In this document: positions 49,346-61,300 of the stretch, piece by piece | How the letters are laid out: each line of letters starts with the position of its first letter | Numbering within the stretch: position 1 is the stretch's first letter | NCBI GenBank assembly: GCA_903813345.2 | Contig: CAIIXF020000008.1 | Span: 9,265,278 to 9,329,277, forward strand | Reading direction: 5' to 3' | Source of the DNA: Owenia fusiformis | Lineage: Eukaryota; Annelida; Polychaeta; Sabellida; Oweniidae | DNA length: 64,000 nucleotides | Program-made: the position numbers and the translations under genes | Notes under the pieces: generated by a model | The model's database searches: none | What the model was told of the DNA's origin: nothing | Seen by the model: only the letters and a program-made list of their open reading frames with translations

Positions 49346-52300
49346 TTAAAGAAGTTCCCAGTCACCATCACTTGGTGACCTTTGCCTTGTTGCTATGGAA
49401 ACTTCTGTATCTTGTTGTTTACCAATGTGAAGATTTGTGTCTCTCTGGTACAACTTTTCATCACTGTCTATACCCCAAAGATTGTTACTAGGTGACACTG
49501 GAAGTAAACACATAGAAATTCTTATTAGGCTATATACTATATAGAAAGTCCAATTAACAACATATGATACGGACTGGAGGACATATATTGAAAGATAGGG
49601 GACCATTCCAACAAAGTTCCTGATTGATTCAGCCATTGCATGGGGATGTTTGTTAACTTTGTCTGAGATTTAAAGCAGCGTTAAATTCAAAAATAGATTG
49701 TGTGCAAGTCTTGGTATTGCTTGATAAAATACCATGCACTGACCAAAATAAGGCGATCCCTGGGATTTCATTTGTGTGGAAATACATTTGGACAATTCAG
49801 TAAATCTCTATCTGACATTTAAAGAGAAATTGCTTTTATATATAAAACTATCAAGTCAACGTAGACATACATTGTGAAAGAATCGTTAGAGAATAATTTT
49901 ATGTACATAATACCTGTAAGTTTGGAAAATCTGCCAGGTATTTTCTTCCAATAATCCCCAGTTTGGTTATAGGGTGAGATACCATATCTGCACAGGATCT
50001 CCCCATCATCATTCAGTGCCCATACACTGTCTTTGCTCACACACAATTGTTTGGCAGTTGTACCTATAAGTATATTACCAGTGGATTACTATTGATAATA
50101 ATTTCCTCTTTGAATTCATTCTTCCTTCCTGATTGTGTCCTCCTTGGGTACATATGGCTTTGATTTGCATTACTATGTGTATATTTCTGAATTCAAAATG
50201 AATGGCAATCTAGACCTCTTTGAAAACTGTCAGGTATTCTTATTTGAAAGTCACAGCATGTTGCACATGTATACTTTATTTACTTACTTATATTACATCT
50301 AATCTCTTATATGAATAAATATCACAAGGTGTGGAGAACATGTACAGCCCTGAGCCTCTACAGATGAATATGATTAATTTACCTGAAACCAGCATCCATT
50401 CTGTCCCGATAGGCATGTGTCCTGTTACATTTAACCTAACATAAACATTGTGTTTCACATCCAATCCCCACACCTACAAACACAACAGTTAACAGATATG
50501 GACCAAATCTGACTAGTAACTGATATTGAAGTTATCAGACAATTAACTTCACAAAATATGGAGGCCAATTTGAATTCAGCGGCCATCTTGAAAATTTCTT
50601 CTTCAATAGAGGTCATTTGTCCTTAGGTAACTAAATCTTCATTCAGTTGGAAAAACTAATGAAAACAACAGGCAAAATAAATGGTTATTTTAATTTTTTA
50701 ACAGAAACATTTGAAAAATTGCTCACAACGTCCGGCAATATTGACATGCAAAGGTATTGTTATTTGCTGCTAATGAAACCAATGCATTGTATTATAATAC
50801 GATAGTCATTACTGCTGTACAATAATGTGTGGAGTATAAGTCCTTTATACTACTATAATATACATATACCTACCATCCAGTCACATGGTCCAGTGACCAC
50901 TTGAAGAAACTGGATCCCCTGTGTATCTACAGGAAGCCATGCCTGAGGGAGACGTCTGCTAGTGGGGGGCTTTACCCCGATACGCTGATACACCATCCCA
51001 GAGTTGTCAACACCCCATACATTCTCAGCCCCGCAACATATGTGGACAAACCAGGCTTCATCTGGAATGAAATGAAAAATTATATTGTATGTATAGCCAT
51101 TAGGCCCCAATGCATTAATTTTATGTTTAACAATATATCTTAAAAGGACTGGGTCATCAGATTCTTCCTTTTTCATTTCATTTGTCCAAATCATATGAAA
51201 CTGAAAGGAAAATCCTAATAAAAGCCATGGGAAAAGATTCATCACGGAGATTTTGAGATGACAATGCTGCTAAATAAACATTTGAATTGCATGGGCCTGA
51301 TCTGTTATCTTTTACAAGGTAGATACTGTACAATTACTCAATGAATAACATTAACCTTTAACTGGTTTGTATCCTAAAATCATGTAAGATTAAAAAATTT
51401 CCCTCAACTAAACCCAACTCCAATAATGATTTCTTGAATCTTCAAAGTGAGCCTCACTAACATCTGACCATACATTATGTTTATCACTAAATGTTTGCAA
51501 ATCATACCTAACTGACTCAAGTCAAGTTTTAACCAGTCTGTTCCAAGTTGACAATGGGGAGCCATGCCAGTTCGGAGGTAGACATCGCCACTTGCTGTGA
51601 GACACCAAAGAGCCTCTGGAGTCGCACTCATACACACAAACAGGTGATTGGTGACTGGGAATGCCACAGAAATATAAACACTAGGCGTGGATGAGCAGAA
51701 AATATCGCCAGTTGATTGTTGTAACCACATCTGCTCGCTAATGGCCGCCACTGTCACCTGCTGCCATCTAGTAGTAGAGGCCATTCCAGGGGGATTCACA
51801 ATTTCCCAATGGTGCCCCATTAAGTTGCCTCTGCATACTGTAAGGATATGTTTAAAGCCCAAACAGAGCCACAGGCCATTTGATCCAGAGGCAGTGAGGC
51901 CACCATGCTGTTGGAGCACAGCAGAGGCTAAGTTACCTAACTGGGTGGGGCCTATCATACTCTTCAGTGAATCTAAGGGTGATGTTTCCTGCATTAAGTA
52001 ACCACCTGTTGACACCTAAAATGCAAATGCATATTCCATCAGTGGAACACATCAACATGTCCAAAATGTACAACCAGGTGCATCATAATGAATTTAAATT
52101 GATTTAGGTCAAAACCGTTTCACAGGCAGTTGTCATAATATATTCTCCAGTAATCCATACCGGGATTTTAAATATATTATGTACGATATTTGGTGAATCC
52201 AAGAAGCAGGATGGATGGTTATCTCTATCCAGCTATCGCTGAGTTTTGTAACATCTATCATGAGCCTACTCCATAAAAGCAAACTTACTTCAGAGGGTAT

Positions 52301-55300
52301 GGGATACATCTGTAATGTACCATCAGTTTGGTTACAGGGTTTATCACTGAGGAAATATTCCATTACATGTTTCCCTCTGGATAAACCCTGTATTGGAAAC
52401 CTTCCAGGACATAACCCTTATATACATGCTGGAAGTATCATGTCAAAAAAATCCACTTGCTGACATTATCCAATGGACTCATGGTGCATAGCACACAGTG
52501 TAACATAATAACATGCCCAGTTCAACTACAAATCTAATCAAGTTCTGTTTACCTGCCAACATTTTCCACTGCCTTGGGGTGTTTCAGAAGTTACCCCTGT
52601 TGTGAACCAGAGCTGCCCACTCAGGTCTAGCAGCCATAAGGTGTTCTTATCCCCAAAGGCTACACTACACACTGACATATCTTTACAACTGAAAATAGAA
52701 AACGTATGAAAATGGGAAAATTCATGTTTCATATGGACTTGGTGGTATAGGAAAATAACTATCAAAACTAATCTCCATTGATATTTTTTATCTCAGCAAG
52801 TGACAGTTCATTATGCACAAGAATTAAAGGTTAAGAATGAGCCTTAAATTGTTTTGGTTGGCTCCACAGGATTTGAATGTCCTTGTGCTCTTCTTTAGTT
52901 AAAGTTCCAGGATTTGGTTGCTACATTTTTCTCAATGCATACATGACAAAAGATCACATAAATGTATAAAACATACCATAGGACATCCTTCCAAGATGTT
53001 CCCTGAAGGCAACCCTTTCTTAAACCATCTCTATATATGAGTTTGTTGGTCCCAGTTATGGCTAGCACAATTCCATTGTAACATGAAATCTGACTGAGGC
53101 CTGCTGGAGCTTCAACTTGATGAGCTCTGTAGCATGGGCGCTCCTTGGATAGGCCTTGCTGCATAAATACAGTGCCATTATTCTTGATATACCTGCAATG
53201 TGATCAATATTATGTAGGAGCTTTCTGTAGTTAGTTGCAAGCACAACATGTAATGTAATTGATTCTTTAACTCGTGTCAGATATACCATATACAGTATAA
53301 TGCAGTACTTGATCAGAGTAATCAAATTTTAGTCAAAGCAATTGAGTTCTTGCTGAGGGGAATGACTCACCATGCAGACCTATCATCCACAGCTATGTAC
53401 TTGACATCTTTGGCAGCTTCTACCCACTTCATTCCAGCAGGGTTGCGAACAGTGATCTTTGTACCTGTATTAGCGAAATCATGATTAGAATATCTATGTT
53501 TGCCATGGCCAGTCCTGTCAAATCCCTCTTAGAATACATTTACAAACATCCACAATGGACATACAGGGTGTTCCAAAGGTTAGGTGCTACCCTTTCCCTA
53601 ATTTACTGCAATAATCGTGATAAAATTTTCATAGAATGACAATTCAATTTTGTGATTAGGATCAGAATATAAAGAATATATTCAGAATGGTTGCTATGGT
53701 AACATTACATCACAGTATCCGAGGCAACAGGTTCAAAATGAAAAATTCATCATAATTAATGCGTAACCATTTACCTGCATAAGCTGACCCCTTATGAAGA
53801 CGCCACACAATAACCCCTGTAGCTGAGACAGCAATCTGTTTAGCTGCGGCATCAACTTTACGCCACTTCAGACCTGGGTTACTCAACATGCTATAATGTA
53901 ACCTCTCACTTTTATCTACACACCACACATGTTTGTTAGACAATGTCAAACTCTGGAGGTTGCTAGGGGCAAGGAACTCTGTCCATGTATCTGACAGCAC
54001 TGGGGTGAACTCCCCACTAGGGGCCTCCTCTGAGCTAGGACTGGAATGTTCGGGGCTGGTGTCTGGAGTTCCCGGTGTACCAGGAGAGAGAGTATATGCA
54101 GACCTCGATTTGAACATTGAGTAAAAATCATCATCCTCTTTTCCAGATGATGTTGATTGCACTTTGTTTTGACTAGATTCTACAACTTGTTGCTTCTTGT
54201 CCTTATCTTCTTGTGATGTGGAATAAATATCAAATTCATCGGATTCTTCAATTGGATTTGGATTGTTACTTTCTAAAATATCCAGACTGTCATTGTTATC
54301 TTGAATGTTGGCTGCTTCAAGTTGCTTATCAATTGGCACATTGTTTGCTGACTGAGTTACTGACGTTGTAACCAAAGGGGTTGAAGTCATAATTGGATCT
54401 GACATCACAGTAGAAGTTGATGTTACAGATGAAGTTGATGTTACGGTAGAATTTGATGTTTCTGTTGGAGCTGATATTGCATTTGGGAATGAATTTGTTC
54501 GAGCAGAGTCTTTCTGGTTCAAGATGGCTTCCTCTTGTGACATGTCTTTTTGTGACACATCTGGTTGAGCTACATCTTCAAATGATGTTCCAGTATCAAC
54601 TTCAGATAGTCCCTCTGGCAAGGACTCTTTTTTATCCTCTGGAATTTCATTCTGCTCATCATTTGATTTTACTTCGTCTTTTTCTTTGTCGGATGTTACT
54701 TGATTAACTTCATTTTTTAACAGATCCTTATCAACTGTTGTTTCAATACTTTCATCTATTCCATCTGTTATTTCTTTCATCCCTTCAGGAGTTTTTACTT
54801 CATCTTTGATTTCATTAGAATCACCATCTTCAGTCTTCTCATTTTGGACATTATCTTCTACTTGGTTTTTCATTGTGTCATCAGAAGTTTTATCCCCTTT
54901 ATTAGTTTTCTGTTTTTTCTTTTTAACCTTGACATGTTTGTATACAATATCATCCATTGGGGAGATATCTATTGCCTCAGTTGAATCACTACCAGGCACT
55001 GCTACTGAGTCACTAGATGTTGTTAACTGGGAATGATTATCACTGGACTGGCTTGTAGGAATCACATCTGGCTGTTGGTGGATAGCAGCAACTGCTTGGA
55101 GACTGCTTGCTGTATTCTCTTCTGGAACTTCCCCAGGCAGAAATGGTTCATGGATTTCAATCTGGAGTAAATCATCAGATGCTAGCTTTATAACTGGTGG
55201 CAAAGGAGCATCGGGTGATATAATCCCATCAGCACTGTCTATCACCATATTTGCCTCCTTGGCCTTACCAAATCTTGCACTTTGAGTTTGAGGTGGTGCC

Positions 55301-58300
55301 TCACCAAGGACTGCACTCATAGTTTCTCCCATTGTCTTTGAGAATAACTGCTTCATACTTTGTGTTGCTTTGGGAAGGGACTCCTTTATTCCCTTTGTTT
55401 TCATATTACCAAATATATTTGCAGGGGAGAAGTTGGATGAGGATTTTGGGGCAAGTTTAGGGGAGCCCCTTGGGGACACCCTGGGGGACTGTCTGGGTGT
55501 ATTATCAAGTTGAAGAATTTTGGATGTTGTTGACAAGTCTTCATGGATTTTTTCTGAAACGATAAAATATCATAAGAAGTTGATAAATGTAGCCAAAGCT
55601 TACAACATTCAGAAAAGGTATTTATAACAAAAAAATGTACACCTAAACTGGGTACCGTAGTTAATTAGTGGATGTACATGCATTTACATTTCATTACAAA
55701 TCATGAATATGTACTACATTGATGCATTTCTTTCTACCCTTCAATAATTTCAATAGCCTATACATAAACATGTACTTCTGAACTGCAAATAATAAGTGAA
55801 AATTATCCTACCTGGCAAATTTTCTGAATCTGGTGAATGAGAAATCCTTATGACAGTTCTTTCATCCACACCTTTTCTTAGAACAAATATTTCATCATTT
55901 ATGGTTGCCACGTCAACAATCTCCCCCATATTACCACGGCAACCAATTATTGTTCCTTCCTCTATATCCAACACATATATTGCACTAGAGTTCCAACTCA
56001 GTAAATGTTTAGAGTTGAATATCATCAATGGCCCATATTGGCCATCTTTAGGTTGAACATCATTTTGTTGGTCAATATCAGGCCATAGAACCATCCCAGG
56101 GCATGTTTCAGATTGTATGAGTTCTTTGAAGACATATGTTGCTTGTACTTGACCCTCTATATTGGCCTTCCAGATTCTGAACCCAGGCCTAGCAGCATAA
56201 ATGATCGAGTTCTCCATCTTACACAGGTCACAGCTGAACACTGAACCATAGTTACCCAAACTGCAGAAAAAGTAAGAAATCAAGCGCGTGCACTAGTATA
56301 TTCTTTGGTCGCTAATTTTTGATATTTAAATTGATTTTCTAATACAAGTATTCTCTGGTAAGAAAAGTTTTCTTACAGTAGTAACATTTACATTGGCTCT
56401 ATAATATTATATTCTCACATTAAGGTAGTTCTGCATTTCCACAAAAAAAGTCTAACACAAAAATTGGAGCAATTCCATTTCAACATTTAATCCCAATATT
56501 TTGATTTTGAACGATGCATTCTTCCATAATGTGTAAATATCCAAATGTGAAGAATAACAGTCAGATCTACCTTAAATAATACATGGCAAATTATATACTA
56601 CACAGTTAAACTTTGTACGTACCCCTTCCTGTCCTTGGTTCCAATCTGTTTAGGCTTCCCAGGTTGCTGTAGGGAGTATACAGCAGCCCTGTGTTTACTA
56701 GAGACCACCAAATGCTGGTGTTTATAGCTTAATTCAACCAAGTCGTGGATTTCATGTATAATTGCTTCAGACTTGCTGGTTCTCTGAGAGTAATCAATGT
56801 CAGTTGATACAACTGTTCCATCACAGTCCCCACTGAAGAGCTTCATTCCATTGACACTCCATTCAAGACATGTAACTGGTACACTGTGAAGTCCATCTAC
56901 ACGAAATAACTGCAACTATAACACAAGCACATTTGAGACATGATTAGATGATGTTGTATGTGAATGTTTGAAGTGGAAGTGCATTTGACAGTCAACCAAA
57001 TTTAAAGAGAGGTTTTATTTGAAGAAAATATAAAGTAAGAGCTAAGGCCACCGTACCAACAACCAACAAGTAATATTTGTCATATTCTATACCTCATCCA
57101 CAAACATGATTAACCAGCAATGCACTATGCGGTTAATAATCAGAGCTACTGAGTGTTCTTTGACCAATTCAATATTTTGAGTTTTGAACAATACAGTTAA
57201 CTCACCTGCATTGACCTTCCAGGTAAGTTAGATGGTAGCTGGAATATCCTCACTGAGCCCCTAGTTGTTCCCGCTGCCACCAAGTGGTCAAGGCTCAACT
57301 GGAGACGCACACATGTTATACTATCATGCTTCACCTGTAATATGAAGAAAATAGTAAAAAGAGAAATATCAAAATTACTAGTTATTAATGAGGGGGAGGG
57401 TGAGAGCCGTCATGTTTACTGCTCACAAGTCACTAGCCTTGAATGAACCCCTTTCCCCTCCCACTCTTTATCAATAACCAGTAACAATCTATTGTTAACG
57501 TCTATAGAAAACAGTACATTTTCATCCCCCATACATTCTCAAGATATATATAGACAATTTCAAAATACAGTATACATGGCATGGTTTTAAGATGTGCATG
57601 ACTGGCCTCACAATATGCAGATATGCTAACACATTATGAAAATGTGCATAAGATAATCTCTGGTTAAGAAAGGCATTGTGTTAATACACCCTACACATAG
57701 AGCGCACGCAATATTACTACGCTGGCTGCATTTGAAGAGACTATCTGGCTATTTCAAACATGTCTAAAGAGAGGTAAGTTTTCATTCCAACATTTTGATT
57801 GTTTTTCAAGCTGTATACCAGCGATTATTGAATTTCTTAAAAGAATGATATTCAAAGTACCTATGTTTGACAGCTTACTATAAAAACGCCGACCTATTGG
57901 CATGTGCTGCTGAGATAAAAACAAATTCCAAAAAAACGCCAAATTATTTCCATTTATTTCTTCCTCTCGATCAACTGCTAAGCTATCAATTATCCAGGTA
58001 AGCTGACAATTGAATGATGATGACCCCATCCACCATCTATGAATGTAATTAGATCCTATAATTGCCCGAATTTGTTACAGTACAAGTCCTAAGTAGAACT
58101 CTGCCGAAAATTTAGGAGAGGACTACGGCGGGTGAGTATTTTATGATTCTAATGCATACTAAAATGTTTTCATTTTATTTCAGACTAGGATTCGAATGTT
58201 ACCAGGTTACTATTGCAACACAAACAGGAGATGTACAAAATTTACAGATATGCTAGTGCTTTCCTTAACTGGTCATGCAACTGTTGTTAGGCCCATATGA

Positions 58301-61300
58301 AGGGACTTGATAGAAGTCCCTTTGACCAATGATTATTGCAAGCTTACTCAGTATTTGAGGATTTTAGGAACTTTAATTTAAGTGTTAGAGTCCCCCTGGA
58401 AAAGTTTGGGATATAAAGCATGTCAGTTTACATCATTTTTAGCTGTGTGAACGTATTGAATTCTCCATCAGTCCGTCCGTCCAGCTGGAAAGAAGCAGCA
58501 GATTATTAAGTGACATCCATCTGTCCGTCCATCCTTCCATCGTCAACAGTTGTGGCACTAAGAGACAAATGCAACATCCATTCATATTTTGTTATGCACA
58601 CAAGTGACATACCCTATACTGTACATGTATGTATATCCAGGATATCTCTTTGGAAATAAGTCACTTAATAATCCGTTTATGTGTATATAGCATCACTGTC
58701 ATCTGAAGGTCCAAGGCCATGGCCAAAGTAAAGAGTTACACTTGAAAAAATGTCATTATTGTTTAAAATGTTAATTACCTGTGCAAAGATTGTTTACAGA
58801 GTTCGACACTTGTATATATATATTGTATTTTATGCACATAAGTAACTTTCTTTGGATAGACCTACATTGCAACCAAATATTTATTGGTAAAATTGCACGA
58901 CATATCAAACACTGCTCAAGATCAAATGCTACCCTCCCAGGTCTACCCTTGTATAAAAGTTCGAAATTTTATAACAATTTGATATTATAGTGAGTTATTC
59001 CACAGTCTATGTGCTTTTGATACACATGAGCACTGGATCTGTGGTCGATATTTGAGCAGTCTATCGCATCTTTCAAGTTGTAGTGTTAATCCCAAGAGGT
59101 TGATATTGACATGCGTAGTCCTCTCATCCAAAAATCTGATCTCGGGATTTCAAATGAAGTTTCCTCAGGAAAAATAATGGTAAAATTCTTCAAAATAACA
59201 TCAATGATGCAAAATATGTTAGGAATGTATAATATACTACTCTCATAATACTTCAGTTAACGTGATAATATGAGGATATTGAGATTCTTTAGTGAAACTT
59301 CGCGGTAACTTCCTGAATTATCAACTTTACATCGTATTTTATTCATTATGAAGGCATACTTTCCTATATTTTTGTCATATTTCTTCAATTAAGTGTATAC
59401 TATATGGTTTGCCACCCATATAAGATACATTAATATCTTAAATAAGTCAGTAGGTGCTTTCAAAAAGTAAACCATGAGAAAGAAGTTGAGAAATAGCCAG
59501 ATAGTCTCTTCAAATGCAGCCAGCGTAGTAATTTGCTCGCGCTCTATGTGTAGGGTGTAATATAAAATATGGAATATGGAATATGGGAGTAGAATGATGA
59601 TTTATATGATCTCAACTTTTTATATGTCTGAACAGTTTGTAAATATTTTTCATTGAATGCTCAAAGTCATCATGCTCTTTGCATTGGTTTTATAGAAACA
59701 TTAGTCTATATAATAGGTTCAATAATAAAAGACTTTCTTCAGTCAAATCTCATGTTCAAAGAAGTGCTTTCAAATATTAACAATGAAGTGCAATATTTGA
59801 GAAATACAAGTAGTTATTACTAACTAAAGATTTACATTTAACTTGTGCATGTAAAGAAAAACTTCATTCAATCTCTTGTGTGAAAACGAAACCGTATCAT
59901 TCAAGAAGGCGCAACAGATAAATGGTAACTATTTTTCCCATATCACTTTTTCTATTCTATAACCCAAATTTTCAAATGACCATAAATCAGTTTTGGGGAG
60001 TAAATGGTGTTAATAATGATGTCAGGTCTTAGACTTGTTTGTTAATAGTCGATTTCTGGTCATATATTTGACGTTATGAATGTTCGTTCATACTGTATGC
60101 TTTACATGCATGTAGAGGCCAAGTATAAAGTTAAAGGCAGAATCTGATCTATAGGGGGTGACAAAATTACAAGCAACATGTATAATTGACCTACCAATCT
60201 GTTCCTTACAATATCAAATACAATATCTCCCAAAAGATTCACAATATGTTATAAATTGGTGAAGTTATTAATGATTCAAAGTGCAAAAATGAGTGAAAAA
60301 TGTTTAAATTCTCCCAAATAATAAGAATGGTAACCATTCTTATAGAAAAATAATACATTATTGTAAAAATCTTTAGTTTTCCTGGAATAAAGTATGCACT
60401 TTTGTGATTTTTAGAAAATAGGCATGACAAGGTATGACATGAGCCAAAAATATTCTAAAATTGTAACAATTTTTTGTTTAGCCTGCTCGCTATCTCTGAT
60501 TCTCTCTTTAACCTATTTCCCATTCTGTATTGCACAATTTGGATATGATACTTCTTTATGGATTTATATTCTATGTAATTGTATTTACAGAAAATGGCTA
60601 CAAAGTATGTAAAAGAAGATGGTCCCCTTACAGATGTGCATAAGCGCACTTTGCAAAAATGTCAGTATGATATAGTTCCAAACCTGGAAGTTAGAGACAT
60701 CATTGCTGTTTGTCATCGAGATGAGATTTTAACAAGTTCAATGATTGAAGAAGTTGAGGCAAAGGAGACAGGTTCTGGGAGATGTAGAGCCTTTCTACAA
60801 AAACTAGAAGCACCTTCTATAAAAGCATTTAATTCCTTTGTTGATGCATTGAAGGAACACTATGACTTTCTGGCAACAATGATTAAAATGCGACTAAGTG
60901 AAGAAGCTCTTGTTCAAGCAAGTATTAATCTGGACCTGGCGTATGATATTGCTCCTATTGACATAGAAACACTAGTACCTGAGGAATTTGAGCATACCAG
61001 AGCTATATTGAAGAAGATAGGGGTCATGACAAAACACCTTATGGTCAGATACAATGTTGAAAGTGAAGCAATCAATGAAGATAAAGAAGATTTAAATTTG
61101 ACAAAGATAACCGAAGGCCTCAAAATCAATACAAAATCTCAGGCAAACCAGATGCCACCGCCAAGTATACATCAGATTCAATTCTCGCCAGACCGAGAAG
61201 GTGGTGCATCAGCATCTATGGATATGACATTGTTGTTAGGAGCTCCTAAACAATGGATCGAAAGGTTCCCTGTGTCATCTTCTCAAATAATATCATCAGT

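Noticed and set aside
53710-55536. Independent 608-codon intronless gene
   Set aside because: It is the large disordered exon of TECPR2; splice signals at 55553 and 53775 join it in frame to propeller exons on both sides.
60579-60593. Upstream in-frame ATG of the CARD-NHL gene (MYLQK...)
   Set aside because: It lies within a good acceptor tract (TTTACAG ending at 60590), so it is probably intronic; the ATG at 60594 follows the acceptor.
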